Translations under genes and position numbers: made by a program
The notes under the pieces: generated by a model
The model's database searches: none
Told to the model about the DNA's origin: nothing
The model's input: only the letters and a program-made list of their open reading frames with translations
Part shown: piece by piece, positions 49,288 through 60,500 of the stretch
Position numbering within the stretch: position 1 is the first letter of the stretch
Layout of the letters: each line of letters opens with the position of its first letter
Assembly: GCA_003222975.1 (NCBI GenBank)
Contig: QHXN01000070.1
Location: forward strand, 1 to 64,000
DNA: 64,000 nucleotides
Reading direction: 5' to 3'
Source of the DNA: Acidobacteriota bacterium
GTDB taxonomy: Bacteria > Acidobacteriota > Blastocatellia > Pyrinomonadales > Pyrinomonadaceae

Positions 49288-51717
49288 ATGAGGACTCTTC
49301 TGCAAGACTTGCGTTACGGCGCGCGCACGCTGTGGGCGAAGCCGGCGTTCACGCTGGTGTGCGTGCTGACGCTGGCCCTGGGCATCGGCGCGAACACGGC
49401 GATCTTCAGCCTCGTCAACGCCGTGCTGCTCAGGCCGCTCTCCTTCCGCGAGCCGGAGCGGCTGGTGATGGTCTGGGAGGACGCCACGCAGATCGGCTTC
49501 CCGCAGAACACGCCCGCGCCCGCCAACTACCTCGACTGGAAGGCGCAGAATCAGGTCTTCGAGGACATGGCCGCCGTCTCGACTGTGAGCTACAACCTCA
49601 CGGGCGACGGCGAGCCGGAGAAGGTCGCGGGCCACGCCGTGACGGCGAACCTCTTCCCGCTGCTCGGCGTAACGCCCGCGCTCGGGCGTGTCTTCTCGGC
49701 GGAAGAGGAGAAGCCCGGCTCGGACAAAGTCGTCGTCATCAGCCACGCGCTCTGGCAGAGCCGCTTCGGGGGCGAGCGCGGCGTCGTGGGCCGCGCCATC
49801 CTGCTCAACGGCGAGAAGTACACGGTCGTCGGCGTGATGCCCGCCCACTTCCAATTCCTCGAACCCTACATCAATCTCTGGGTTCCCCTCGCGCTCTCCC
49901 CAGAAGACTGGGCCAACCGCGGCGGCCACTACCTGACGGTTGTGGCGCGTATGAAGCCGGGCGTCACGCTCGAACGTGCGAACGCCGACATCAAGACCGT
50001 CATGGGGCGCATCCAGCGCGACCACCCCGAAGAGGCCGCGCAGCTCGGCGCTTACGTGCTGCCGCTACGCGAGCAGTTGACCGGGGACGTGCGAAGCCCG
50101 CTGACGATGCTGCTCGTCGCCGTCGCCTTCGTGCTCTTGATCGCGTGCGCCAACGTCGCCGGCCTGCTCCTTTCGCGCTCGGTCGCGCGCCGCCGCGAGA
50201 TAGCCATCCGCGTCGCGTTGGGCGCGAGCCGCTGGCGGGTCGTGCGCCAACTCTTGACAGAGGGCGCACTGCTCTCGGTCGGCGGCGGCGCGGCGGGGCT
50301 GCTCCTCGCGCTCTGGAGCTTCGCCTTCCTTCAACGCCTGATCCCGCCGACGATGCGGCTGTCAACCGGACTCGCCGTTGACGGGCGGGTGCTGGCCTTC
50401 ACGCTGCTCGTCTCGCTCGCGACGGCGACGCTCGCCGGGCTGGCCCCGGCGCTCCAGGCGTCGAAGGCCGGGCCGGGCGAGGCGCTCAAGCAGGGCGGCG
50501 GGCGCGGCGGCGTGGGGGCGGGAAGCCGGCGGCTGCGCAACGCCTTCGTCGTCACCGAAGTGGCGCTGGCGCTCGTGCTGCTCGCCGGCGCGGGCCTGCT
50601 GATCCAGTCGCTCCGAAAGCTGCGCGGGCAGTACGCGGGCATACGGCCCGAAAACGTCCTGACGCTGAGGACGGTGCTGCCCGACAACATCTACCGCGAG
50701 CACGCGCAGCGCCTGGCCTTCTACGACGCCGTGCTTGGGCGCGTGCGCGCGCTGCCCGGCGTCGTCTCCGCCGGCTACACGACGACCGTGCCGCTGACCT
50801 GGAAGGGCGGGACGAGCGGCTTCGTCGTCGAGGGCCGCCCGCCGGAGCGCGGCATGGGGAACGATGCCAACCACCGGCAGGTCACCGCCGACTACTTACA
50901 GACGATGGGCATCCCGCTCAAGGAGGGGCGATACCTCGGCGACGGCGACGGCCCGCAGTCGCAGCCCGTCGCCGTCATCAACGAGGCGATGGCCCGCACG
51001 TACTGGCCGAACGAAGACCCGCTCGGCAGACGCTTCAAGGTCGGCGGCCCCGACTCCGAACGCCCCTGGCTGACCGTCGTCGGCGTTGTCGCCGACGTGC
51101 GGCAGATGGGCCTGGACGTTCCGGCCAAGCCGGAGATGTATCTGCCTTACAGGCAGGTTGACTACCAGAAGTGGTTCGCCCCGGCCTACCTGGTCATACG
51201 CACCTCGGTCGAGCCGACCACCTTAGCCGCCGCCGTGCGCCGCGAGGTCTATGCGGTCGACCCGGAACAGCCCGTCTCCAACGTCGAGACGATGGCCGAG
51301 ATACTCGGCGAAGAGTCCGCGCCGCGCGATGTCGGCATGACGCTGCTCGCCGTGTTCGCCGCGCTCGCGCTGCTGCTGGCCTCGCTGGGAATCTACGGCG
51401 TGCTCTCCTTCTTCGTCGTCCAGCACACGCAGGAGATCGGCGTGCGACTCGCGCTCGGGGCGCAGCCGCGCGCCATCCTCGCGCTGGTGATGCGCAAGGG
51501 GATGCGGCTGGCGCTCGCGGGCGTCGCCTTCGGCCTGTGCGGGGCCTTCGCCCTGACGCGCCTGTTGGAGAGCCAGCTCTTCGGCGTCTCCGCGACCGAC
51601 CCCCTCACCTTCGCGCTCGTCGCGGCGCTGCTCGCGGGCGTCGCGCTGCTGGCCTGCCTCGTGCCGGCGCGCCGCGCGACGAAGGTTGACCCGATGGTGG
51701 CGCTCCGTTACGAATGA
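49288..51717 (+). CDS. ADOP-type ABC permease 7
   Basis: An 809-residue duplicated permease and the last of the array. Leader LLQDLRYGARTLWAKPAFTL; first core with ANYLDWKAQNQVFEDMAAVS and NLTGDGEPEKVAG (subtype of 1, 4 and 5); FtsX block 1 near 280-345 (FVLLIACANVAGLLLSRSVA); second core; FtsX block 2 near 685-800, where IYGVLSFFVVQHTQEIGVRL replaces the usual SYAVAQRT segment; end [18 protein letters not shown]. It is followed by the regulator gene after a 139-bp gap with a weak heptad repeat. Confidence 0.92.
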   Translation: MRTLLQDLRYGARTLWAKPAFTLVCVLTLALGIGANTAIFSLVNAVLLRPLSFREPERLVMVWEDATQIGFPQNTPAPANYLDWKAQNQVFEDMAAVSTVSYNLTGDGEPEKVAGHAVTANLFPLLGVTPALGRVFSAEEEKPGSDKVVVISHALWQSRFGGERGVVGRAILLNGEKYTVVGVMPAHFQFLEPYINLWVPLALSPEDWANRGGHYLTVVARMKPGVTLERANADIKTVMGRIQRDHPEEAAQLGAYVLPLREQLTGDVRSPLTMLLVAVAFVLLIACANVAGLLLSRSVARRREIAIRVALGASRWRVVRQLLTEGALLSVGGGAAGLLLALWSFAFLQRLIPPTMRLSTGLAVDGRVLAFTLLVSLATATLAGLAPALQASKAGPGEALKQGGGRGGVGAGSRRLRNAFVVTEVALALVLLAGAGLLIQSLRKLRGQYAGIRPENVLTLRTVLPDNIYREHAQRLAFYDAVLGRVRALPGVVSAGYTTTVPLTWKGGTSGFVVEGRPPERGMGNDANHRQVTADYLQTMGIPLKEGRYLGDGDGPQSQPVAVINEAMARTYWPNEDPLGRRFKVGGPDSERPWLTVVGVVADVRQMGLDVPAKPEMYLPYRQVDYQKWFAPAYLVIRTSVEPTTLAAAVRREVYAVDPEQPVSNVETMAEILGEESAPRDVGMTLLAVFAALALLLASLGIYGVLSFFVVQHTQEIGVRLALGAQPRAILALVMRKGMRLALAGVAFGLCGAFALTRLLESQLFGVSATDPLTFALVAALLAGVALLACLVPARRATKVDPMVALRYE

Positions 51718-51723
51718 AAGGAA

Positions 51724-51848
51724 GTAGTCAGTAGCCGGTGGCCGGCAGATCACTCGCCGGGATTTGACGCTTGCGCCGCGACTGATCGGGTGAGATAGTT
51801 TGCCGCCGTTCGCTGACTATAAGCTACCGACCGCCGACCACTGACCAG
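51724..51848. repeat. Weak heptad-arm inverted repeat 16 (AGTAGCC/GGTCGGC words)
   Basis: Units AGTAGTC, AGTAGCC and GGTGGCC from 51724 face, on the other strand, GGTCAGT, GGTCGGC, GGTCGGT and AGTCAGC ending near 51846. The pairing is poor and the spacer is long (about 65 nt), so it may be a decayed element. It lies between permease 7 and the response regulator. Confidence 0.55.
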
Positions 51849-51856
51849 GTAATCCT

Positions 51857-53210
<1,354 letters not shown>

Positions 53211-53221
<11 letters not shown>

Positions 53222-54764
53222 GGAGCAGGCGACCGTGCCGAAGCATGCCGAACGGCTCGGCGCGGCGGCACCACCACACGCGCCGACGCCCTCCACGCCG
53301 CACTTGCCTCCCGATTCCTCTCCGCCCGTCCGTCAGACGGCCCCGCCCGCCCATGAGGCGGCGGCTTCGCCCGCTCACTCGTCAACGAAATCGTCCCAAC
53401 CTCTTTCAGAGTCCGTGAAGGCGAAGCGGCGCGAGCCTGTGACGCACGAGCGGCGCGTGCTCCTGATGGCGCTCGCCGCGGGCGCTCCCTCCGTCCTCGT
53501 CTCGCTCGCGCTGCTGCTCGCGGGCGACTACACGCCGAAGGTCTTCTGGACACTCCTGACCTTCATCCTCTGCTTCTGGCTCGGCTTCTCGTTCGCCGTG
53601 CAGGGGCGCGTCATGCGCCCCTTGCAGACGGTCTCGAACCTGCTTGCGGCGCTGCGCGAGGGCGACTACAGTTTCCGCGCGCGCGGGGGCCGCGGCGACG
53701 ACGCGCTGAGCGAAGTCATACGCGAGATCAACTCGCTCGGCGAGACGATGCGCGAGCACCGCCTCGGCGCTCTGGAAGCGACGGCGCTCCTGCGCACGGT
53801 GATGTCGGAGATTGACGTGGCCGTCTTCGCCTTCGACCCCGGAGGCCGCCTGCGACTGGTGAACCGCGCGGGCGAGCGCCTGCTCGCGCGGGGAGCGGAG
53901 CGCGCCACGGGTCGCACCGCCGAAGAACTCGGACTCGCCGACTGCCTGAGAGTGAGCGACGACGAGGCGTCGCACACACTGGCGAAATCGTTCCCCGGCG
54001 ACGGCGGGGCCTCCCGCCGCTGGGGCGTGCGCCGGAGCAGTTTCCGCGAGCGCGGCGTCGCGCACCAGCTCCTCGTCGTCGCCGACTTGAGCCGGCCCTT
54101 GCGCGAGGAGGAGTTGAAGGCCTGGCAGAGGATCGTGCGCGTGCTCGGCCACGAGCTGAACAACTCGCTCGCGCCGATCAAGTCCATCGCCGGGAGCCTC
54201 GCAAGCCTTCTCGCGCGCGAGCCTCTGCCCCCGGACTGGCGCGACGACGCGCGGCGCGGACTCGACGTGGTCTCGGCGCGCGCCGAGTCTTTAAGTCGCT
54301 TCACGGAGTCATACGCGCGCCTCGCGCGCCTGCCCGGCCCGCGCCTCGCGCCCGTCGAGCTCGGCCGGCTCGTGCGCCGCGTCGCCGGGCTGGAGACGCG
54401 TCTCAAGGTCGAGGTGCTCGCGGGCGCGGAGCGGACGGTCAGCGCCGACGCCGACCAGCTCGAACAGCTCCTCATCAACCTCGTCCGAAACGCGGCGGAC
54501 GCGTCGCTCGTGACCAACGGCGCGGTGCGGGTGGGGTGGCGCGGCGGCGCGAACGGCCACGTCGAAATCTGGGTCGAGGACGATGGGCTAGGGCTTGCCA
54601 GCACCGCCAACATCTTCGTGCCCTTCTTCACCACGAAGCCGGGCGGCAGCGGCATCGGCCTCGTGCTCTCGCGCCAGATCGCGGAGGCACACAGCGGCAC
54701 GCTCACGCTCGAAAACCGCGCGGGCGCGCGCGGCTGCGTGGCGCGCCTGCGCCTGCCCCTGTGA
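53211..54764 (+). CDS. Membrane histidine kinase, NtrY-like, partner of the upstream regulator
   Basis: A 517-residue sensor kinase. Residues 1-80 are a Pro/Ala-rich, probably disordered cytoplasmic segment. Two helices at about 83-104 and 111-131 enclose only a few periplasmic residues, so it has no real extracellular sensor and may sense the membrane or a partner protein. A HAMP-like region (130-185), a PAS-like domain (190-295) and the dimerisation domain follow, with His314 in VLGHELNNSLAPIKS. The ATPase domain shows NLVRNAADAS, VEDDGLGL and GGSGIGLVLS. Short-loop kinases next to ABC exporters, as in the Bce-type systems, often sense transporter activity; applying that here is inference. 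Confidence 0.92.
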
Positions 54765-54886
54765 TTCCCGATTCCGGGACGGCTGAGTCCCGCAAGCGAA
54801 CATCCGCCGCCGCCGACTCGTCAGTGCGAGCGCGCCGGACGCTGCTTTCCGAGCCGCCGCGCGAACGCGCCGGGGAGCGACGCGAG

Positions 54887-54902
54887 TGGCACGGCGGTTT
54901 CA
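54887..54902 (+). promoter_or_regulatory. Sigma-54-like promoter candidate before the second ATPase
   Basis: TGGCACGGCGGTTTCA fits TGGCACG-N4-TTGCA except for one base in the -12 GC. Transcription would begin about 45 nt before the ATPase ATG, which has a GGGAGG ribosome site. The match is weaker because the -12 G is nearly invariant. Confidence 0.3.
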
Positions 54903-54957
54903 TGCACGGGCGGCGTGACTCTTAAATTCAACGCGTGAAGGCCGGGAGGCGCGGACG

Positions 54958-55644
54958 ATGATTCAACTACGCAACGTCGAGAAGTTCTACGAGACCGGCG
55001 CGGGCCGGACATACGTTCTGCGCCGCGTCAACCTGGACGTGCGCGAGGGCGAGTTCGTCTCCGTCATGGGGCCTTCAGGTTCGGGCAAGACGACGTTGCT
55101 CTCCATCCTCGGCATGCTCGACAGCGCCTTCGGCGGCGAATACTTCTTCACGGACAAGGCCGTGCACAAGCTCAGCCACAAGGAGCGCGCCGCCCTGCAC
55201 AAGCGCTACATCGGCTTCGTCTTCCAGAGCTACCACCTCATTGACAGCCTCACCGTCAGAGAGAACCTGGAAGTGCCGCTCTCCTACCGCGACATGAAGC
55301 GCGCCGAATCGGAGGCGCTCGTCGCCGACGCGCTCGACCGCTTCCAGATCGTCGGCAAGAAAGACCTCTTCCCCAACCAGCTCTCCGGCGGCCAGCAGCA
55401 GCTCGTCGCCGTCGCCCGCGCAGTCATACACAACCCTAAGCTCCTCCTCGCCGACGAGCCTACGGGGAATCTCCACTCCGGCCAGGGGCGCGAGATCATG
55501 GAGCTGTTCAAGCAACTCAACGACGCGGGCACGACCATCATCCAGGTCACACACTCCGAGACGAACGCGTCCTACGGCAACCGCATCGTCCAACTCTCCG
55601 ACGGCTGGGTCGTGAACGAAGAGGGGGAGGGTGCGGCGGGCTGA
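54958..55644 (+). CDS. ABC transporter ATPase, MacB/LolD type (second copy)
   Basis: A 228-residue ATP-binding subunit. Walker A GPSGSGKT at 38-45 (starts at G38), Q-loop Q90 ([14 protein letters not shown]), signature LSGGQQQL at 142-149, Walker B LLLADEP at 162-168, and H-loop His199 in QVTHSE. NLHSGQG replaces the usual NLDS of the D-loop, a small departure. It is clearly different from the first ATPase, so it is not a recent duplicate. It closes the cluster after the two-component genes and may energise a subset of the seven permeases. The downstream 3' end overlaps the decayed Uma2 frame on the other strand. Confidence 0.92.
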   Translation: MIQLRNVEKFYETGAGRTYVLRRVNLDVREGEFVSVMGPSGSGKTTLLSILGMLDSAFGGEYFFTDKAVHKLSHKERAALHKRYIGFVFQSYHLIDSLTVRENLEVPLSYRDMKRAESEALVADALDRFQIVGKKDLFPNQLSGGQQQLVAVARAVIHNPKLLLADEPTGNLHSGQGREIMELFKQLNDAGTTIIQVTHSETNASYGNRIVQLSDGWVVNEEGEGAAG

Positions 55645-56092
55645 CGAGGCGTTGGGTTTCGGCAGAAGATGAACAGGGCCGTGCGAGAGCATTTCTCACG
55701 GCTCTGTTTCTTTCGTGGCCGACAGCGCGGGACGGAATCTCTTCTTCAGCTTTGTGACCGTAATCACCGGCGCTTCTGACCTCCACGGCGAAGATGGGTG
55801 CGCCTTCCAAAAACTTCATGCCGGTAGGTTTCCCCGTGTGAAACGCGGCGTCGGGGCTGAAAGATTCACGTTGGGGAAGATTTACTTTGAACCCTGCATT
55901 ATCTGAATATGCGCGACCGCCCTTAACTTTCGGCTCGTATTGACGCAGGCTTATATAAATCGCGCCCGCCGCGCGATTCGGTAAGTCTCCCGTCGGGGAC
56001 ATTAGAAGTACCTCTCCGTTAACGATTTCAGCCTTAGCGTTATCAGGCACTCCATATAAATCCTCAATAGTCGCGTGAATTTTCGTGCTCAT
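55547..56092 (-). pseudogene. Truncated Uma2-family (DUF820) nuclease-like protein
   Basis: The first about 115 residues (56092 to about 55745) match the Uma2 PD-(D/E)XK family: AEIVNGEVLLMSPTGDLPN, SFSPDAAFHTG with the catalytic Asp, and APIFAVEVRSAGDYG with the Glu. After KAEEEI the sequence turns into an unrelated Arg/Ser/Pro-rich tail that reads through intergenic DNA into the opposite strand of the ATPase gene. The family's C-terminal segment (usually KR..YFAAG...VWVVD-like) is missing, so I call it a 3'-truncated remnant. The DNA here is lower in GC than the surroundings. The start has a GAGGTG ribosome site. Confidence 0.7.
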
Positions 56093-56177
56093 ACTTACAC
56101 CTCACGAAAGAATCTTACCATCTTCGCGCGCACACACCGCGAAGCGCCGAACAAATCGTTGGATGCTTCGGTAAGTG

Positions 56178-56663
56178 TCAATCATCCTCTTCGTCTGCCT
56201 CAAGTGGGACTCGCTCAACAAGGCCGATGGCATCAATGACTGTGACTAATGGAAAGCGCTCGCCGGGCTTAATCTGTTTTTCTACAGCATTCTTGGTCTG
56301 TTCAGAGATCACAATGAGATAGCGCTTAACGTCGCCCGGCTCATCGGTGAGTCGCTTTAAATCATTTTCGATTGCGCGCTTCTGAGGGCCGCGTAAGCCA
56401 ACGGTTTCGGACGTGTGAGTTGTCTTGACCTCAGCAATAACCTTCTTCGTGCCGTCTGATGCGAGTCCTATGATATCGATACCGCCCGCGCCCGCACCAC
56501 GATAATCAAATTTTTCTATCTCCGGGTGCAATCCTTTCAACTTCTCAATCGCAATCAGCGATAGTTTGTCGTGAATCCGGTTGTTGAGGATGGATACTGA
56601 TTGCTTGAGGGCAATAAGGAACCGAAGCTCGTCAGTGTAGATGTCGATACGTGACTTAGTCAT
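56178..56663 (-). CDS. PD-(D/E)XK nuclease-like protein of unknown role
   Basis: A 161-residue protein in visibly AT-richer DNA than the rest of the window. The segment GAGGIDIIGLASDGTKKVIAE plus VKTT gives Asp63, Glu78 and Lys80 in the D-x14-ExK spacing of restriction-endonuclease-like folds, with an upstream acidic residue at E40 or E48-E50. The C-terminal half has RYLIVISEQTKNAVEKQI, consistent with the fold's later strands. No methyltransferase or helicase is adjacent. It could be a stray defence nuclease, a DNA-repair accessory protein or an inactive relic. Composition and the neighbouring Uma2 remnant suggest horizontal acquisition. Confidence 0.6.
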   Translation of the reverse strand: MTKSRIDIYTDELRFLIALKQSVSILNNRIHDKLSLIAIEKLKGLHPEIEKFDYRGAGAGGIDIIGLASDGTKKVIAEVKTTHTSETVGLRGPQKRAIENDLKRLTDEPGDVKRYLIVISEQTKNAVEKQIKPGERFPLVTVIDAIGLVERVPLEADEEDD

Positions 56664-56798
56664 ATCCGCATAATACCCTCATATGCAGAATTACCTCAAT
56701 CGCTATTTGGCTGCGTCGCGGAGTGCCGAACTCTTCAAGTATGACCGCGGCTATGTGTCGGCGGCCCGCTCGGTCGCTGCGGATACTTTCTCGGACGA

Positions 56799-59700
56799 CT
56801 ACTCGACCGGAGTTTCCAGCGCGAGCGGCGCGCGCGCGTGAGTCAGCGCGACCGTGTCCTTGCGTTCGAGCTTGCCCCAGCCGACGAGCGCGCCGCGCGC
56901 CGCCGCGAAGAGAGACCTGACCATCACCGTGTACATCACCTGCCGGTAGCCGAAGCGTTGGAGGAAGAGCCACCACAGGAGCTTCCACTGCTCTTTCCGT
57001 TCGAGCGCGAAGGCGAAGGCGGCAGCCGCCCAGTCAACGGCGAGGAAGAGCGCGTAGTAGAAGGCGACCTGCTTGAAGTTGAAGACCGCGTACTCCGCAG
57101 GGTGTTCGAGCCGTTCGAGCGCGGCGGCCACGAACGTCCACAGGAACATCAAGTCCATCAGCGGCGAGATGAGGGGAAACAGAATCTGGAAGACCCAGAC
57201 GTTCGGCATCGCCACGTAGCCGAGCGTGCCGTGGTGCGGATTGAAGAGCGCGGCCTTGTGCTTCCACAGGCACTGGAGCGTGCCGAACGACCAGCGGAAG
57301 CGCTGCTTCATCAAACCGCGGAAGGTGTCCGGCGCTTCCGTCCACGCGATTGCCGTCTCCTCGTAGCCGACGCGGTAGCCGAGCCGGCGCACGCGCATCG
57401 TCAAGTCCTGGTCTTCGGCCAGCGTGTCGGGACTGAAGCCGCCCGCGCGCTCCAACAAATCGCGCCGCCACGCGCCGACCGCGCCGGGCACGACCGTGAT
57501 GCAGTTGAGGCTGGAGAAAGCGCGGCGGTCGAGGTTCTGCGAGGTGACGTATTCGAGGGCCTGCCAGCGCGTGACGAGGTTGATGCGGTTGCCGACCTTC
57601 GCGTTCCCCGCGACCGCGCCCACGGTCGGGTCTGCGAAGCGCCGCGCGAGCGCGCGCATCGTCTGCGGCTCGAACACTGTGTCGGCGTCGAGGCCGACGA
57701 CGACCTCGCCGCGCGACCGGGCGAGGCCGTAGTTCAAAGCCTCGGCCTTGCCGCCGTTCTCCTTTCGGAAGAGGCGCACGCGCGGCTCCTTACGGAAGTG
57801 CTCGCCGACGACCTCGCTCGTGCGGTCGGGCGAGCCGTCGTCCACGACGACGATCTCGAAGGCCGTGTAGTCCGAGGCGAGCAGGCTCTCGATAGTCTTG
57901 CGGATGACGCGCTCCTCGTTGTAGGCGGGCACGACCACGGAGACGAACGGCTCGTAGTGCTCGCCCGCGTGCGTCAGCTCGCGTCGGCGCGAGCGAAGGC
58001 GCTGCGCGAGCGCGAGCGCGCCGATGATGACGAGCCGACCGATGCCGAGCGCGATGCCGACGAGGAAGGCCCAGCGCATCAGCCAGCCGCCTAAAGAGAG
58101 GAGGTAGAACGCGGCGGCGTCGGCGTGCGCAAACGCGCCGCGGTTTTCGGGGACGGCGGGCATCGTCTGCGCCTGCGTGAGTCCCGCGAGTTCCGAGACG
58201 GTGACGAAGCGATAGCCCTTCGCGCGCAAAGTCTCGATGATTCGGGGCAGCGCCTCGACGGTCTGCGCGCGGTTGCCGCCGCCGTCGTGGAGCAGCACGA
58301 CCTGGCCGCGCTGGTCTGAGTCGTCGCTCTGGTTGGTGACGCCCTTGATCGTCCGCTTGACGATCTCGTCCGCGCCGGGCGTGGCCCAGTCGTCGGGGTC
58401 AACGTGCAGGCCGACGGTCAGGTAGCCGAGCCGGCGGGCGCGCACTACGGGTTCGACCTCGTCGGGCGTCGTCGGCTCGGCGTCGCCGAAGTAGGGCGGG
58501 CGGAAGAGTATGGTCGAGCGCCCGGTCAGAGACTCGATTAATCTTTCCGTCGCCGTCAGCTCAAGGTCTGTGACGCGGCCCGGAATCTCGCCGAGGTTCG
58601 GGTGCGTGTAGGAGTGGTTGCCGATGTCGTGCCCCTCGGCGACGATGCGGCGGACGAGGTCAGGGTTCTCCTGCCCGTACTCGCTGATGATGAAGAAGGA
58701 GGCGGGCACGTGCTCCTCTTTGAGTATGTCGAGGACGCGCGGCGTCCACGCGGCGTCGGGGCCGTCGTCAAACGTCAGGGCGACGAGGCCGGGGCGGTCG
58801 CCCGTGCGCTGGATGACGTAGCTCGAAGGCGTCGCCGTGTACTGCTCGGAGGTGACGAGGCCGCTCGCGCCGTCAACCTTGATCTCGCGCGAGCCGTCCT
58901 CCGGCTCCGCCGTGACCTGTAGGATTTCGCCCGTGCCCTCGAAGTCTATGTCGTAGCCGTAGCGTATGTCGCGCAGGATGGCGGGGTCATTCGAGCTTTG
59001 CGCCGTCGAGCCGAAGACCTTCCAGAGCGAGGGGTCTTCCGAGCCGAGACGCCAGAGGGCGAAGCCCGCCGGGTGGAACTGCTGGGAGGCGCGCATCTCG
59101 TTGTAGATGGTCACGGCGTCGAGGAACCAGACGGAGTGGTGCGTGCCGTCCTCCTCTTCGTAAGAGAAGTGCGGGTTGCGCGTCGCCGGGTCGAACTTGA
59201 TCTCGACACCTGAGTCGCGCGCCGCGAGCACGGCCTCCTGGAAGGTGACTTCGGGCGCTTCCTCGCCGGCATTCGACCAGTCGTAGCCGTAGTTGCCGAC
59301 GCAGACGATTGTCTTCGACGGGTCAAGCTCGCGCATGCGCCGCGCGAGGAGCTGGTCGAACCAATTCTCGGCGGCGACCGAGCCGGGCGCGCTCGAAGCC
59401 CAGTGCTGGTCGTAGGCCATGAGCATGAGGTAGTCCGCCGTGTCGGCGTAGGCGCGGTAGTTCCAGTCGGGGTTATCGAACGGGACGGCCTGCGCGACCA
59501 GAAGCCCGCGCGGCTGGAACGCGGCGTGCAGTTCCTGCATGAACTTGTATAGGTTCGACTGCGAGGACGCCGGAACTTCTTCGAGGTCTATGGTCACGCC
59601 GCGGAATTTGTTTTCGTCAACCGTCTTTAGCAGCGCGCCTATGAGCCGCTGCCGCGACTCCTCTGTGGCGACCGTGCGCGCGAGGAGTTGCGGGTTCCAC

Positions 59701-60500
59701 TGCTCGTTCCGGTAGTTCTGCACAAGCGGAAGTATCGGCATCGCGGGCCGCTCGCGCCGCACGAGGTCGAGCGCCTTCGGGTCTATGTCGCGCGCGAGCG
59801 GGTCGTCGCCGTCCTGCAAGCGAATCCATTCGGGGACGAGCCAGTCGAGTTCGTTGATGTTGCTCTTCAGAGACGCGTAGCTCGAATCGTCCCAGTTGAC
59901 GTAGAAGCCGACGGCCAGCGGCCTGCCCGCGGGCACGGGCGGCGCAGGGGCAAGCGCCTGCGCGCCCGAAGTCTGAGCGGGCTGCGCCTGCGCGTCGTCC
60001 GTCTGCTGACTCGCGGGCCGCGCGCTCGCGGGCGTCACGACTTGCGCCTGCGCGTCCGCTTGCTTCGTCTGCGCGGCGGGCTGTTGCGTTTGGGCATCGG
60101 GTGCGTCAGCCTTCTGCGTCTGGGCGGAAGGCGCGTCGGCCTGCGTTACGGCCTGCGCTTGAGCGGGCGGCGGCGTCACCTGCATCTGCGAGGGGCGGCG
60201 GGCCGGGATGACCTTCGTCGTCCGCAGTGTCTTCTTCAACTCGTCGGCGGCGCGCTGCGCCTTCTCCTCGGCGCGCGTGAGCGGGGGCGGCGTGGGCGTG
60301 GGCGTCGCGTCGGCGGAGCGCGAAGAGCGAGCGTACTGGCGCAGGTTCAACTGCGGCAGGATCGGGTTGACGAGGACGCTGACGATGAAAACGGCGGCCA
60401 GCGCCGTCGCCGCCACAGCCAGCGCCAGCCAAGTGCGGCGCACGCGCTTCCAGCGGCGACCACGCGGGTCGTAGAAGACTTGAGATTCAGGGGCGGACAT
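56799..60500 (-). CDS. Three-domain fusion: GH18-like, polysaccharide deacetylase, GT2 glycosyltransferase
   Basis: A 1233-residue membrane protein starting at the ATG at 60500. After a TM helix (about 27-47) and a Gln/Ala/Pro-rich linker (about 65-190) comes a GH18-like domain (190-530) with VTIDLEEVP. The catalytic Glu and its neighbouring Asp remain, but two other Asp of the DxxDxDxE motif do not. Next is a NodB deacetylase (about 590-790): TFDDGPD, HDIGNHSYTHP, FRPPYFGD, DPDDW, LLHDGGG. After further TMs comes a processive GT2 domain (about 870-1110): VVVPAYNEE, VVDDGSPD, DADTV, AEDQDL, QRFRW, then several TMs. One polypeptide could thus polymerise, deacetylate and trim a beta-linked amino-sugar exopolysaccharide. 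This architecture is known in bacteria; the product here is unknown. Confidence 0.9.
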   Translation of the reverse strand: MSAPESQVFYDPRGRRWKRVRRTWLALAVAATALAAVFIVSVLVNPILPQLNLRQYARSSRSADATPTPTPPPLTRAEEKAQRAADELKKTLRTTKVIPARRPSQMQVTPPPAQAQAVTQADAPSAQTQKADAPDAQTQQPAAQTKQADAQAQVVTPASARPASQQTDDAQAQPAQTSGAQALAPAPPVPAGRPLAVGFYVNWDDSSYASLKSNINELDWLVPEWIRLQDGDDPLARDIDPKALDLVRRERPAMPILPLVQNYRNEQWNPQLLARTVATEESRQRLIGALLKTVDENKFRGVTIDLEEVPASSQSNLYKFMQELHAAFQPRGLLVAQAVPFDNPDWNYRAYADTADYLMLMAYDQHWASSAPGSVAAENWFDQLLARRMRELDPSKTIVCVGNYGYDWSNAGEEAPEVTFQEAVLAARDSGVEIKFDPATRNPHFSYEEEDGTHHSVWFLDAVTIYNEMRASQQFHPAGFALWRLGSEDPSLWKVFGSTAQSSNDPAILRDIRYGYDIDFEGTGEILQVTAEPEDGSREIKVDGASGLVTSEQYTATPSSYVIQRTGDRPGLVALTFDDGPDAAWTPRVLDILKEEHVPASFFIISEYGQENPDLVRRIVAEGHDIGNHSYTHPNLGEIPGRVTDLELTATERLIESLTGRSTILFRPPYFGDAEPTTPDEVEPVVRARRLGYLTVGLHVDPDDWATPGADEIVKRTIKGVTNQSDDSDQRGQVVLLHDGGGNRAQTVEALPRIIETLRAKGYRFVTVSELAGLTQAQTMPAVPENRGAFAHADAAAFYLLSLGGWLMRWAFLVGIALGIGRLVIIGALALAQRLRSRRRELTHAGEHYEPFVSVVVPAYNEERVIRKTIESLLASDYTAFEIVVVDDGSPDRTSEVVGEHFRKEPRVRLFRKENGGKAEALNYGLARSRGEVVVGLDADTVFEPQTMRALARRFADPTVGAVAGNAKVGNRINLVTRWQALEYVTSQNLDRRAFSSLNCITVVPGAVGAWRRDLLERAGGFSPDTLAEDQDLTMRVRRLGYRVGYEETAIAWTEAPDTFRGLMKQRFRWSFGTLQCLWKHKAALFNPHHGTLGYVAMPNVWVFQILFPLISPLMDLMFLWTFVAAALERLEHPAEYAVFNFKQVAFYYALFLAVDWAAAAFAFALERKEQWKLLWWLFLQRFGYRQVMYTVMVRSLFAAARGALVGWGKLERKDTVALTHARAPLALETPVE

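Noticed and set aside
56682-56840. Possible 53-codon plus-strand gene with mixed composition.
   Set aside because: No ribosome site or recognisable family, and it overlaps the 3' end of the large fusion gene.
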